DNA of 64,000 nucleotides from Vitrella brassicaformis (GCA_001179505.1 CDMY01000209.1:58660-122659); one strand, 5' to 3'; shown: positions 1 through 12,505, counted from the stretch's first letter. Program-made: numbers and translations. Notes: generated by a model from the letters alone, not told the origin.

Positions 1-1477
1 TCGGATTCTCGGTAACGGCAACGTCCAGAGGCGTATCTCCGTCCTGTCAGAGTCACAAGCAGGGACAGTTCCGGCACAAGGCTCGATAGGTGCAGTGCAG
101 CCTACGTTGTCTTTGATCTTCAGCAGCTGTGGATTCTTTTCCAACATCACCGCCGCCACATCTCCTTGGCCATAGTCTGCAAGAGAGGGCAAAAAGACGG
201 ATTGAAGACTCATGCACTTGTGTTGTTGGTTATCTTTTGCAGGAGTGACTGACTTGCTGCCTCGTGGAGAGGCGTGCTGCCAAGCTGGTTAACAAAATGA
301 AGAAGACAAATGCTGTTCAATGCATCGACCGAGAGTCCCTTGTCTCACCCTGTTGCGAGCCTCCAACACATGCTTTCCACCCCACTGAACGAATTTCTCC
401 ACAACACGAAGTGACCCTTTCACTGCTGCGTAATGAATAGGCGTCTGGTGTGGAAACTAAAGACACAGCATGAAAGCAGCAGTGAAGACACTGCTCCGAC
501 ACTGCTCGAGAATAAGTGTTATTGTCGAGCGGTGTCGAAATTACACTTGAGACGGTACCCTTTTGTCCCAGCGGAGAGTGTTATTAACATTGTCAACCAG
601 GGTGAGGAGGACGTCTATCTTCAACCAGTGTCGTCCATGCAGCCAGTTGTGCAGCAGGACCTCAAAAACCTCCACACGCGAGCAGTTCACTGAGAAGCAC
701 ACACAAGAGTGCTTGGCTGCATATGTGCACCGATGTGACGATGCCTACCTGCGGCATAATGGATGGCAGATCTTGTTTGATGCTCCCAATAATAAGCGTG
801 CACGTCCCCAACAATCCATTTCCACTCTCCAGTCAGCAGCACTTTCTCCACTTGCTCAGGCGACAGATCGGCGAGGGCCTCCTGCAGGTCGTCCGCATTC
901 TCTTCATCGATGGCCTTCATGATGCTGTCTCTCAGGGCTTTCGTCGTCTCGTCATCGTCGGCGGCTGGGGCACCCACCAGGGGGACCTGCAGATGTGACA
1001 CAGACGTCCAACAGACATCTCAGAACGTGTTCTCGTGCCGCCATGCGCCATACACCAACAGACCTGTTCGAGGCGTCTCGGTGCCTTGGTGAGCTCATCG
1101 GTGACGTCCGGCAGCTGGGGCTCCATCAGCCCCGGTTCATCGCCCTGCAGCAGAGGGACCTGGTCACTCGAGGCCGACGCTGACATCTGCAGTGCATTGA
1201 GGGAGGGAGGGACACAGACAGCAGAGGCCGATGGCCACACACGCAGAGATGCCATAGAGCATTGCAAGGTGACCTTGGGATGGCCCGTCTGTGTGTGGTG
1301 GATGGCCTGCTGTGCGGCAGCGTCGCCCTCGTCGACTCTCGGCAGCTGGATGTAGCACACCTCCTCAACACCGCTGGGGCGGCTGGGGCGGCTGGGGCCG
1401 TCTCTCCCAGTGCCGCCCTCCTGGCCCTGCAGACGGGGAGTCCGCTGGCCATGGAGGAAGCCCACCATCTCTCCCAC
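1..1477 (-). CDS. Ankyrin-repeat protein, 5' part; paralog of the ankyrin-TRP channel at 35.9 kb (3' end outside window)
   Basis: Eight exons fit in phase on the minus strand: 1477-1274, 1186-1064, 986-749, 689-547, 456-349, 284-254, 176-106 and 43 to the window edge. They encode ankyrin repeats, with cores such as TPIHYAA (about 430), TPLHEAA (about 265) and TPLDVA (about 25). Every exon has a counterpart in the + strand gene at 35928-37464, in the same order and with nearly the same introns, including the N-terminal block VEEVCYIQLPRV. That paralog continues into a TRP-type channel domain, so this gene probably does too beyond coordinate 1; this is inference. The first exon may be 5' UTR, in which case translation would begin at 1186 (MSASASSDQ). 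The phases close throughout, so this copy looks intact within the window. It starts 82 bp from the divergent metallophosphatase gene. Confidence 0.75.
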
Positions 1478-1558
1478 AGGGGGTGCTCAGTCTCAGAGAC
1501 TCCGAGTCTCCGCCCCCAAAGCTCGCCACAGGTCAATCATCATCGGAAAAACTGAGAA

Positions 1559-3721
1559 ATGAGAGTCCCAGTCATCACCACCAACAGCATGAGGGTCTTC
1601 ATGTTTCTCTTGGCTCTGTCGTCGCTGCTGACTCATTCCATCGCCGCGTCGGTGTACGAGGCGGCCTTCTCTGTCAACCATGACCACTATCTGCTTCGCA
1701 TCTCCTCCCCTTCGCCCTCCCTCGGCACCTTCTCGCTTCCCACGCCCCCCGCAGACGCCATCGAGAAGCTCTTGCCTGCCTACTCATGCATCGCACCGAC
1801 GCTTGTGACGCAGCTGACTGCCGGCATGAACGTCACCTGCAGTGATGGCGATGTCAGCGTGCGGTTCGTCAGCCCGCCATTTGAGCACGCCGATGAGATC
1901 GCCGCTGTCGGTGATGACGCGGCGCAGCTGATGGGCCATCTCGAGGCGCTGCAGAAGGACGGCGCGACTCCCCAGCGGCTGGAGGCAGTGGTCAAAGCTG
2001 AGGCAGATCGGCTTGGCATCGACCACGAGTCTGTCTTGGGCGGCATAGAGAGGGTCTCGGAGTGGCCTCTATCGATATGGGACTATTTTGACCCCCGACA
2101 CCTCGTTGCGTGGGAGCTCAACTACCTTCGCGAGCACTGGGGACCTCTGCCGCCATTCCCGACGTACAACCAGTCCAATGGAGAGAGTGGCGTCTACGAC
2201 ATTGCCACGGGCAAGCAGGTGCCCTTGCGTGCTGTTCGTGAAGAGGGCCAGCCGCTGGATGAGGAGGTGCGCATCGCCATCGCTAGCGATTGGGGAGCCG
2301 GTACCCCAGAAACGCAGGCGATTGCAAATCAGCTGGAGGGTGGGTTTGAGCCCCACTACACGGTGCATCTGGGGGATATCTATCTCATCGGCTCCAAGAA
2401 AGAGGTGAATGGATAACGATAAGTGCACGATTTGTTCGAGCAGTGACCAGAGTACATATCCGCCTGTGTGTCAGATTCGCGAGCATGCGCTGGGAGTACG
2501 TCCATCGTGGGCTAAAAGAGGCGTCAAGTGGACGCATGGGTCCCTGGCATCATTCGCCCTCAACGCCAATCACGAGATGTACTCACGGGGCTATGGCTAC
2601 TTCGACGTGCTTCTGCCGACTCTCGGTGAGGAGCAGAAGCCATCACTAAAGGATTTCGTATATCCATGTGTTTCGTTTACTTTGAAGGTCCCCGTGATGC
2701 CTCGACCGGTCACTTTGGTGGACAGAAGGCGTCCTACTTTGCGCTCAGGAGCCCCCAGTGGTGGCTGATCTTCCTCGACACGGGATACTACAGCTACAAC
2801 AAGGACGGCGCGACCCCTGGGCAGGAGAGCCATGACAACCACCAGCCGCAGGCGGTGGTGCAGTGGCTCAAGAACATCATCAGACCTGACGATACACGCG
2901 GTGAGGATGAAACGCACTGATTGTGACAGACTCGCACAACCGCATTGATGGACACATCTCTCTCCCTGTGTGTCTGTCTGTCTGTCTGTCTGTCCGTCCG
3001 TCAGGTTTGGTCTTTTTCACTCACCACCAGTATCGTTCAGCGTTTGAGGGAGGGTATTACGCGACACCGAGACAGCTCATCGACGAGGGTATCGTGCCCG
3101 CCAACAACCGCACGGTGCTGTGGCTGTGGGGGCACGAGCACCGGCTGGCCGCGTACGCACCTGGCACACAGGGCGGAGTGCCGCTGATGGTAAGAAGCAG
3201 TTACATGCACACGGCACGAATGAATCGCACGTACCATTGTTCGTTTGCCATTTGGCTTGTGCTGCAGAGCTATGGTAGATGTGTTGGCAACAGTGGCTAT
3301 CCCGTGTTGCTGGCCTCCATGCCGGCACGTGCGCGTGAGTCCAAGCTGCAGGTCTATGACAACCGCGTATATGCAACAAGAGACGTCAAGACAGGTAAAG
3401 CGAGAAAATGAGAAATGCAAGACGGACGACCGCATGCAATGTGCTTTTCCTGCGTGCCTTTCAGTCGGCTACAACGGCTATGCGAGAATGTACCTCAACA
3501 AGGACGGCACCATGAAGCTGCAGTACTTCTCTGTCAAGCTGGATCCATCGACAGGCCAGCTCGACCCACAGGAAGGCGATCTGCTGATGGAAGACACCTG
3601 GACGGTCGACCAGCGGGGCAATGTGGTGCTCAAGGACATGCAGATCATCAACAGCGACCTCACTGTGGTGTCGCACCACGGGATGGACGCAGATGAGGAC
3701 CCCGATTTGGTGCTGTATTAA
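1559..3721 (+). CDS. Secreted calcineurin-like metallophosphoesterase
   Basis: Six exons (1559-2404, 2475-2625, 2688-2900, 3005-3189, 3268-3394, 3465-3721) join in phase to about 592 residues. The N terminus carries a signal peptide (MRVFMFLLALSSLL..., after a short leader that also starts with Met). The metallophosphatase core is seen in order: SDWGAG, HLGDIY (GD motif), NANHE (the GNHE position with Gly changed to Asn), FFTHHQY, and GHEHRL (the GHxH motif). These residues bind a dinuclear metal centre and hydrolyse phosphate esters in this superfamily; the substrate cannot be told. The roughly 240-residue N-terminal region and the C-terminal YNGYARM segment are not recognised. Secretion or a vacuolar location is inferred from the signal peptide. 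The intron at 2901-3004 ends in a TGTC microsatellite. Confidence 0.85.
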
Positions 3722-4209
3722 GGCTCTCAGAGCCGCGCTCTCCTTTTTTTGACATCTTGTCTGTGTGGCTGAGTGCGCGTGATTGTGGCGGTGTTTTTGA
3801 TCAGAGCCAGGAGGGTGTCAGTATGTGTTTTTGGGTAGCGCTCGTGCGTGTGTGTCTGTGCACATCTATGCGTTGCCGTGATGGCACCACTTTTTGACTG
3901 CCTGCTGTGTGCGCTCCCCGCGCGTGTTTGTGTGAGCGAGTAGTGTAATGAATGAATGTATGAATGAATGTGTTTCTATTGATTGATAGTTGGGGTAGTG
4001 AGGGGACGACAGGTGGATGGGGCGTCGCACGATACATGAGTTCACGACTCTCACTCTACAGCGCCCGATCGAGTTGAGACGCCTGAGACGATCGAAGAAA
4101 AGACGCATTTCACGCATCACTTTTGTACGCATCAGTTTTGTACGTTATCGTTGCTTATTGTCGAGATCACCAGCGGCCAGAGGACATACCCCACGTCGAA
4201 ATCTATCGA

Positions 4210-5821
4210 ATGGCATCCGTCGCCAACGGCCCCCACTCAGACGCAGCGGCAGACGAAGCCGCTGTGGCCGTGAAGGGCGATGTGACCGACAAGGCCGTCA
4301 CGAACGGCGTCAAGAGGGGGCGGGCTGGTGAGGAGGAGGCCGGGGAGGAAGAGGCAGCCCCTCAGGCTGGTGCCGTTGTCGGTGGGGTTGGCAAAAGGAT
4401 ATCTCCGCGGTTCATTCTCAACGACCCCTCCACTGAGGTCTTCTCTGTCCGCTTTTCGCCCGATGGTAAGCCCAAAATCAAGATGAATCTGTGGACGCAT
4501 ATCTCTTGTTGAATCTCCCGTCTCCCTGCCGACTTCCTGTGTTTTGCTCCTAGATTCGCTGGTGGCAGCGTCCCTGGGGAATGGCCATATCAAGGTGTAC
4601 TCGACGGCCACTGGGGAGCTGACTTCCCTCCTCACCACCCCCACACCTGGCGAGACAGGGACAGCTCTTCCCGGCGGCCGTCTCGTGCGGCTTAACAGTG
4701 GCATTGCCGTCCCTGCTGGGCCCGGCACACCCATCACCAACATCCGCTGGAGGCCGGACACTTCTGCTGCTGCTGTCAGGAACGTAAGACAGAGAGAAAA
4801 TCGATCAACACATACAACGGCCCAGAGACATACATTGATTGGTTGGCTGAGTGCCTCTAGGTGTTGGTTTCGGTCGATGTGGAGGGCCGCATCATCCACT
4901 GGCACGCCACCAAAGGCGCCGACAAGAAGCTGCATGAGTTGCGGGAGGAGGACAACCAGCTCTACTGCATCGACTTCAGCACCGACGGCCTGATGTTCGC
5001 CACGGGGGGCAGGCAGCGATACATCACTGTCTACGACGAGACCACCAAAGACGTCAGTGTCATGCTCAGAGGTGACAGGCAGTGACATCCGTCGGTCGAT
5101 GCGCATCTACTTGTCCCTCTGGGCAGGCACCGAGTCCAGCATGCACCCGGGCCATTCCAACCGTGTGTTTTCCATCCGCTTTCACCCCACCGAGCCCATT
5201 GTCGTGAGCGGGGGATGGGACCACACTGTGCAGCTGTGGGACATGCGGACCGGACACGCTGAACACTCACTCTACGGCCCCTTTGTGTGTGGAGACGCCG
5301 TCGACCTATCAGGTAGACACCAACCGGATGCATGTAACCAAATGGCCATGCCATTTCTGCACAGCTGACGGGACGACCATCCTGACGGGCTCATGGCGGA
5401 GTGAGAAGCAGCTGCAGCTGTGGGATCTGCGCACCCGGAAGCTGCTGGAAGACATCGAGTGGCACTCGCCCGCATCCCTCACCGACCAGTGCCTCATCTA
5501 CGCGGCCGAGTTCTCGAAGGACACTGGCTCGTCGCTCATCGCTGCGGGCGGCAGCGGGGCCAACGAAGCCAAGATTTTCGACAGAGAAAGCGGCAACGTA
5601 CGTCGGGCCGCTCATCCCTATGCAAACAGAGAGCAGAGAGAGACACATGGCTTTGTTCTTTCATGTGTGTGCAGGCGTGCATTGGGACGATCACGGGCCT
5701 GTCCAAGGGATGTTACAGCGTGGATTTCTCGTGTGGCCCGTCAGTGAAAGGTGCGGCGGGCATGGTTGCTGTGGCGGGGGGAGACGGGTCACTCAGGCTC
5801 ATCAACATACACAAAACATGA
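4210..5821 (+). CDS. WD40-repeat protein
   Basis: Six exons (4210-4465, 4554-4783, 4861-5071, 5127-5312, 5365-5597, 5675-5821) join in phase to about 420 residues. After an acidic, Ala-rich N terminus of about 65 residues come WD40 blades: VFSVRFSPDG, LVSVDVEGRIIHW, LYCIDFSTDG, VFSIRFHPTEP...VQLWD, KQLQLWDLRT, and a last blade ending GGDGSLRLINI. At least six to seven repeats are visible, enough for one beta propeller. WD40 propellers are protein-interaction scaffolds, and nothing here identifies a specific complex. The start at 4210 is the first Met after an upstream region rich in basic codons; an in-frame ATG at 4123 is possible but would add a hydrophobic leader with no support. Confidence 0.85.
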
Positions 5822-6374
5822 TCAACATGGCACATGAACGGATGGATAAGAGGCATAGATGGCCCACTGGACGGGTGGATCGATAATCGGTATTTTTCCG
5901 TTGCAACAGAACTCTCACACGCCTCGACACGGTTTAGCAAGAACCAATCGCAGACTAGCGTTAAAGATTCATTGGCACCTTTAACTTATGAAAGTCAATG
6001 TTCTCATAGGGAGAGCTGTCTCACCATTCCATCTTCTCACAGATGCACCACTGTCTTGGTTGGCTGAGCCAGCTGCATGCCGTGGCATCTCTCTCCCTCA
6101 AGAAGAGAAACAGCACTAGCTACGTGCAACAACATTTCGGCTCTGACGGACTCATGATCAGCTCGGCAACAAACGCTGCTGCTGTCGGACGCTCATGAAC
6201 ACATGCATTGCACGCATTCCCGCGTACGCCACGCTGATGGAAAACTGTCTGCCTCCCCGTGGCTGGCTCACGTCACTCGTTGCCCTAGAAAACTCCCACA
6301 CAAGTGCGGCAAAATCTGTCCATCGTCAGAAACAGGACACGCACCGCGCCTCTCGCTGGCTCCACCGGGAAGCC
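5822..6374. other. Spacer between convergent 3' ends; no gene seen
   Basis: About 550 bp between the stop of the WD40 gene (+) and the stop of the glutaredoxin gene (-). Short ORFs here show no family motif and no splice continuity. Presumably it holds the 3' UTRs of both genes. Confidence 0.5.
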
Positions 6375-7609
6375 TCAGAATGCCATCTTTGTGTAGAGGG
6401 CCACATCGGTCTTCTTCGAGAGCACCTCGATGTAGGCCTTCACGTTTGGCGGAAACTCCAGCCCCTTGACAATTGACAGGTTCCGCAGGCGCGGGAACAT
6501 GTCAATGTCGTCATACGAGATGCCGCCCTCCGAGATATACCTGCAGCCACAGACACCCACACCCACATCCATTCACGTCGATGTATTGCGGATTGGTGTG
6601 CGCATTCAGTACCCTTCCTGTGGGTTGGCGATCATCCCATCGAGCTTCTTGAGGCCCTCAGACAGCGCGGCGATCCACTCAGCCGACCGCTCGTAGTTCT
6701 CCTCATACGACGAGGGGTTCTCCAGTGGGTGGCGGGCTATGTAGGTCCGACGCGCAGAGTCAAACGCAAACTCGGGCAGATTCGCGCTCCACGCGAATCG
6801 CGGTCGTGAGAGCCGCCTTGACGGCTCTGCGATGCTGTCCAGCCTGCCAGAAAAAAATGATGGACAAGTGTGCCAAAGGGTGGCTGGCTGAGGGCTTCTC
6901 ACCATTCCTTGAGGTCACTTCGGCCGCTGAATGGTTTCAGCAATGGCAATCCAGCACCGATCTCTTCGCTCTCGTCGATGTACTTGACGATGTCGAGGCT
7001 CTCGGGCATGATGAGCCCCTCGCCCGGCCGCCGGCCCCTCACCTCCAGAATGGGAGCCATCTTTTTGCCTATCAGGTGGGTGGGAGTCTCGATGTCGTCA
7101 TTGGCCATGTAGACGAGATCGTGTTTGATGTTCTTGAGGCCGAAGATCATCCGCGCTCGGACACAGAAGGGGCAGTGGTCGTAGACGTACAGCCGTGGGA
7201 GGTGGAGGTACTTCTCGCCGCCCTTGACTCGAGGGTCGATGCGGCTGTCCTCGACAACCGGTGCAGGAATGGGCTTGGAAACCGTCCACTCGCCATCGGC
7301 AGCCACGCCGCCACGCTGCTGTGTTGCTGTTGCAGTCTGCTGCATCGCCAGAGGATGATACCGGCGATGCGGTCCGTGCCCCTGCATGAAAGAAAAGCAG
7401 TTGAAGGCGCATCAAAGGTGCGTACAAATGAGTGCAGCGCGTCTGTATGTGCCTCGTGTCTTTGTGCGCACCTGTCTTCTCGTTCGGTGCCGCACAAGCG
7501 CTGACGAGTGGGTGGCCTTGAAGCCTTCTGATGCGACGAGAGCCTCAGCGAGCAGCAGCAAGACTATGAGGATGCCAGACGCCGCACCTGCTGTCCTCAA
7601 ATAAGCCAT
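6375..7609 (-). CDS. Glutaredoxin 2 (GrxB-type) with N-terminal signal peptide and basic presequence
   Basis: Four exons on the minus strand (7609-7472, 7381-6903, 6843-6613, 6540-6375) join in phase to about 337 residues. The catalytic part matches bacterial glutaredoxin 2 along its whole length: LYVYDHCPFCVRARMIFGLK with the CPFC redox motif (CPYC in E. coli), then ETPTHLIGKKMAPIL, MPESLDIVKYID, and a GST-like helical C-terminal domain with IDMFPRLRNLSIVKGLEFP. Glutaredoxins reduce protein disulphides or glutathione adducts using glutathione. The N terminus is unlike bacterial Grx2: a hydrophobic segment (ILIVLLLLAEALVA) followed by an Arg/His/Thr-rich stretch of about 60 residues with few acids. 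That is the layout of a bipartite presequence for a complex plastid, or for the secretory route. An in-frame ATG at 7636 would add nine residues. It starts 67 bp from the divergent gene at 7676. Confidence 0.88.
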
Positions 7610-7675
7610 TTGAGGCCTTGCTTCAAGTCTCCCCACAGCTAAGCTCGCAGATCTGGGAGCTTGTGAGAGGAGGCG

Positions 7676-9365
7676 ATGGCCTGCGCAGCAGAGCTTTGGG
7701 CCGGCGCGAACATGTTGTCATGTCTTCTGCCCGCCGTATTCATCCATTCATCTTGGTCGAGCAAGATGCCATCCTTCTTGCCGCACCGGTCGGTCACAGC
7801 CACTGGCAGACACCGCAAAGTGCCACCAATCAGGCGACCAAGACGGCGGAGGACCCTGCGTGCAGCCGACTCATCGACTCCGGCGGACAATGAGTCATTG
7901 CCAGTGCGGCAGATCCCCAGGGTGAGGAGCAGCCGTCCGCCTCCCTTGGTGTCAGCACCCTCCTGGACCACACGAGAAAGGGCATCACGAATCGCCAAAG
8001 ACCTTCTCAAAGGTACGTAAGACATTCATCATCATCATCATGCCACCTCCCTTGTATTTGTTCGTCCGTGCTTTGTGTTGTTCTAGCTGGTGGTCGATGG
8101 CTGCGGCCTGACGAGCAGGAGAGCCTTTATCGCGCTGTGCTGGTTGACGTGACGGTGAGCGCCTGGCACCAGATGCACCGCAGCTACCGCCTGGAGGACG
8201 TCTTTGCCGAGTGGCGGGTAAGAGGTAAGGCGGCATCGTGGTTGCTTGTCCCCTTATCTGGCCATGCCGACGACGGCTGCCTGTCCGTTTGTGTGCGCAG
8301 GAGCGTCAGCTTGACTTTGCCGATCGTGACGCGCTGATATGTGCCGAGAGGGATGGTGAGTCTGAGGCCTTCTCTGACCTCGCCCAGCAAGCTTCACGGT
8401 GGAACCCTGCTTACGCGATATTTCACAGGTGGACAGATGGTCGGCAAAAATGGGCCAAAGGGGCACCTGTAGATGTTCCGTTCGTTTGTGTTTTCTTAGA
8501 GCGCTGCAGCACCCCGAATTGGGCGACTACGAGGCTTTTCGTCGGTGGTTCATCCGCGTCTTTTCGTTCGCCATCCCCACCCCCAGCAGCGTGGCAGAGC
8601 TGCTCGACGCCTTCCCGCCAGACCAGTACAAATTCGCTGACATCGGTCAGGGGAGATCACACACAAAAGTCACCATGTGTTGCCCAATCCATTCATTGAT
8701 TGTTGTGTGCAGGTGGCGGGAGCGGCTATTGGAAGAGGCTGCTGAGGGCTTCTGGGTGCGACGTTCTGGCCTGTGACAGTCAGGTACGCGACACTGACCT
8801 GTGTTTCGGCCGCTGGGACGAGGTGGTCGAGGCGAACGGCGACGACTTCGTGAGGGACAACGAAGGGCTGGCGGACCGTGTGCTCCTCTACTGCTGGTCC
8901 ACCAACCTCCCTGGCATTGACCACTACCAGGGAGACAGCGTGGTTGTAATCGGTGAAGACGAGGGAGGTCAGCTGAACAGAAACAAGCACAAGTAGCAGC
9001 TCTCATCTATGACGGTGTTGTTGGTCTCTTCGCCTGCCTGCCTGTCTGCAGGCTGCACGGGCAATTTGCTGCATGCTGGCGCGAGTGAGTGGCTGCTGCA
9101 GAAGACCATCCCCCTGCACCAGTGGCCCGGCAATCACGACGCTATCTGGATCTTCCAGCGGGGCCGGGCCGGGTTCCCTTACGAGATAAGGCAGGAGGCC
9201 ATCATTGAGGAGAAGATGACCACGCTGAGCGAGAGCGACCCGACAGCATTTTACCTGAGGAGTGCCGTCAAGTACAACGGCGCACAGGGGGTGGAGATTG
9301 AGGAGGATAGTGGAGCGGACGAAGAGGTAGAGACCGAGACAGATGATAGTGTGTCGTCGACATAG
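7676..9365 (+). CDS. Methyltransferase-like (Rossmann-fold) protein, function unknown
   Basis: Seven exons (7676-8012, 8087-8217, 8301-8355, 8429-8468, 8500-8645, 8713-8967, 9052-9365) close in phase to about 425 residues. Exon 4 is only 40 nt, but it is needed to keep the frame. The core GGGSGYWKRLLRASGCDVLA, followed by D, looks like motif I of S-adenosylmethionine-dependent methyltransferases (GxGxG, then an acidic residue ending strand 2). Further on, VLLYCWSTN and GDSVVVIGEDEGG...TGNLL resemble later strands of such a domain. The substrate is unknown. The first about 110 residues are Arg/Ser/Pro-rich with a short hydrophobic stretch near the start (MLSCLLPAVF), possibly a targeting presequence. 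The C terminus is acidic (EEDSGADEEVETETDD). The family is recognised only at motif level, so the call is tentative. Confidence 0.65.
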
Positions 9366-10034
9366 ACAGCTTCGACAGGTGACGAGTTAATGTCTGCGTG
9401 TCTCCGCGATGTGTGTCGGAGTCGATTGACTTGTTGTCACATCCATACATGGGATGTCTGTCGGTGAATGAATGACATCAATTGTCGTGGTCTGTCATCA
9501 TCGCGCACACGCAAAAGTCATACATGTCGACACACAACACAAATGCACACGCTCACACCCCCACACACCCTACACAGCCCCCTCCGGTGATAGCACACGT
9601 CTGCTCACATGCAGGAATGTGAGCGGCTGGGTGAGTAAACACGCGAAAACATCCCTTATCCTGCCTGCTTGCCTGTCTGCCTCCCCTCGCCCCGCCCTCT
9701 CTACTGCCCCACCGCGCCATCCAGAGAGATATACCATTCCAATGGCAGACAGACAGGTAGGAAGCACAAGCAATCGATCAAAGAGCACCAGCCATTCCCC
9801 CCAGCCTCCCCCGCCCTCATCTTTGTGTGTGCCTCTCTCGTGTAAGGCGCAGCGGTCTCCATGTGACGCGCTTGATGCCTCGTCACACCCAGCTCCACCA
9901 CACGTCAATCAAACACAGCCACGTCCAACCACCCCACACCCCTCACGTCACAACACACCACACACACAGCCCAGCACTACTGCTCCGTTGCATCATCACC
10001 ATTCCCGCTGTCCGCTGCTGTGGGCTGGTGTGGG
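9366..10034. other. Spacer, CA- and Pro-codon-rich low complexity; no gene seen
   Basis: About 670 bp between convergent stops. It is rich in CACA and CCCC stretches, which open long ORFs on both strands, but these have no recognisable motif and a strongly biased composition. I treat them as chance. Confidence 0.5.
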
Positions 10035-11621
10035 TTATTGGGTCGCTGCTGGTGCTGCTGGTGCTGGTGTGGGCTGCTGCAACGCGGCCCCCAGCTGCTG
10101 CCATGTGAACTGGCAGTCGGCATCGCCCAGATGGGCGTTGAAGCCCTTGACCACCGCCCCATCCGCCAGCCCCCACTTGGCCGCCTCGTCCAGCCTGGCC
10201 CGATGCACCACCTCACGCAGGCCCACGTGACCATGCGTGTGCACCACCTCGGGCGGACGGCTGTCGACACCCTCCAGCACGAAGCACTGCAGCTGCGGCA
10301 CACGCACCACCTGGCCGCCCACATCGGCCGTCCCGCCCACCACCTCCCTGTTGCTGCTGGCCTGGTACACTGCCGACTTGACGAAGCGCACCGCTGCCGC
10401 ACACACACGGCGGGCCAATTCCGTCTGCCGCACAGACTCGCCGATGGCCTCTGTGGTGGCCGATGCCGCTGCGTCCGCGTCAAAGAGGTATGACGCGATG
10501 CGCCAGCCGAAGATGGGGGCCTCTTGCGGGCCGACGGCCAGCCGGGGGGTCAGGAGGGCCGCGAGTGAGCGGTGGGGGCTGAGGGCGGCGTTGACGGCCG
10601 CCATGACGCAGAGACCCAGCTCGTTGAGCACCGTGGTGTACTCGGTCAGCACCAGCTGGCGGCGACGGCGGCGCCCCTCTGTGTCTGTGGGGATGCTGCT
10701 GATGTCGGCCCCGGCCCGCAGCAGGCTGCGGATGATCCGCTTGTAGTTGTCCATCTCGGCGCGAATCTTATTCCTGTTGGTCTTGGTTGTGTCCGGGTCC
10801 TGAAGCAGTTGAGTGCGGAGATCGACCACTACAGCAGCCCGGGCCAGGGGCGTGCTGCTGTAGTGGTCCCGTCTGTTGATGTCGGCAGCTGGCAGCTTGC
10901 GGCCGAGGTAGTCGGCCACGTAGGGAGAGCCATTCAGTGCCGCGCTCTGCAGCGGCGTCCATCCACCGCCGTCGGCTGCCGTCATGTCGGCCCCGTTGGC
11001 CGTGACGAGGTCCAGGTAGCTGTCGATGAACGACTGGGGGTAGTGGCCGCGTGCCTTCATGGCTGCCATGTGCACCAGGTTGACGCCGTGGTCTCGTTGG
11101 GTGGCGAGGGTGCGGTCTCGTCGGACGAGTCGCCGATACATCGACATGAGCACCTGCAGATACTCGGTGGGAGGCAAGAGAGAACAAAGAGGCAAGAGAG
11201 AACAAACAACGTTATGTGCATCCATCGCATGGACCACTGTTGGTGTTGATGAGTGCCTCACCGGTTCGTACTCATTCGCCGCCTGCGGACCCTCCTCACC
11301 GTCGGCCGTCTCGTGAGCCATTCCTGAACACCGCCACATAAATCGACCAAGCAGGTCTGAGTGTGCTTCTTGTGTGTGTGTGGAACGGTCTGTGTGGCAT
11401 GGCTTGTAACTCACCCCTATCGACGCCGTCGAGATCTAGTTGCTCCGCCTGCCCACTGCCACTATGCTCCTCCTCAGCTACATCGTCTGCACACACCATC
11501 GAAGGCACGCACACACATACACAATTGCGAGGATGGTGTGTGTGTTTGATGTGTCAGATTCATTTGTGTGTGGCATACCCGCGTTGCCACCGTCACTGTC
11601 CGCCATGGCAGCGGAGGCCAT
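10035..11621 (-). CDS. Ankyrin-repeat protein
   Basis: Four exons (11621-11579, 11486-11415, 11323-11262, 11153-10035) close in phase to about 431 residues. The three small 5' exons encode an acidic leader (SDGGNADDVAEEEHSG...). The large last exon begins VLMSMYRRLVRRDRTLATQ and carries ankyrin-like repeats: GVNLVHMAAMKARG, GGGWTPLQSAALNGSPYVADYL, and SSTPLARAAVVV. The last about 200 residues lack a recognised domain and end in a Pro/Ala/Gln-rich tail. Ankyrin repeats mediate protein binding, and no partner can be named. This gene shows no close relation to the ankyrin-TRP genes at 1-1477 and 35.9 kb. A second in-frame Met (MADSD) lies five residues in. Confidence 0.75.
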
Positions 11622-12505
11622 CTGGGTATCGTCACTCAAACACCAACAGCTGCACCGACCCCACACAGAGAGGCAACAAGAGATGGGCAGACACCTGCTG
11701 CATGTGTCGTGTGTGTGCTCGCCCACCTAACTATGAGTCAAGTGGTAGAAAGGCCAATCAGTCCGCCCCGTCAATAAGGCCGACCTGCACAACACCACAC
11801 CGGCATCCAAAGGCGCAAGCCACATTGTGACTCGTGCTGAGCCAATCGCATTGCACTCACCGCCGGATGAGAGCTGCTAAGCCGCGCGATTATCAATTCG
11901 CTCGTCAGGCAGGCCAGCAGATCTGTCTCCACTGCCGCCAGACGAGAAACGTCTTAAGAATGATGGATGGAGTGGATGGAGGGACTCGTCCACTTCTCTG
12001 TTTGTCACAGCGGCTCACGGAGGCCCTCTTAGCAGCGAAGCCCCATCGTAAAAAAGCCGTCCGCCTGTTCGTGTTAGAGCAGACGATGAAAAACCAATCT
12101 GCGCTCTCGGGGGTGAAATAAGAGGAAGTGACGGGTAGAAATGTTCTCATCGATGGCCATGGACGACGTACTTATGGGTGTAGACAAATATGTACGTACG
12201 CACATAGCAGGCTGAGGAAGGCCTCACTGAACACATGGCACGACTCGGCATAGCTGCATACACTACATGTGATGCTCCCCTGACGGCGTGGCGATGCTCG
12301 TGGCTGCATCTCTGACACGCGCAGCTGCCTGCCTGCCTGCTTACCGATCGACTGGCCAGCATCATCCTTCTCTGCAGGAACGTCCCCTCGACGTAGACAA
12401 ATACGTAGAGGGCATACACACATGGCCACTCAAGCTACAGAAAAACATGCCTATGATCTCTTCTCTGTAGACGGTACTCCTGTCCCACCGACCGGTCAGC
12501 AGTCA
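11622..12505. other. Spacer with a stray copy of a promoter-like motif; no gene seen
   Basis: About 880 bp with no convincing coding exon. It contains one copy of the 33-bp motif described at 12111-12143. At about 12430-12475 there is a segment (CAAGCTACAGAAAAACAT...) closely matching 25386-25430, which lies downstream of a related gene copy. This suggests the duplicated unit of the 12.5-kb gene family includes its 3' flank. Confidence 0.5.
12111..12143 (+). repeat. Conserved 33-bp motif, copy 1 (gggtgaaataa...gggtagaaatg)
   Basis: The sequence gggtgaaataa-gaggaagtgac-gggtagaaatg recurs almost unchanged at 13565-13597 and, more diverged, at 27939-27960. The latter two sit just upstream (on the minus strand) of the first exons of gene family copies at 13.4 and 27.8 kb. 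It may be a promoter element or a remnant of the duplicated 5' flank. This copy has no gene behind it. Confidence 0.5.

Noticed and set aside
9472-10230. 252-codon + strand frame
   Set aside because: Pro/His/Thr low-complexity from CA and CC repeats; partly antisense to the ankyrin gene.
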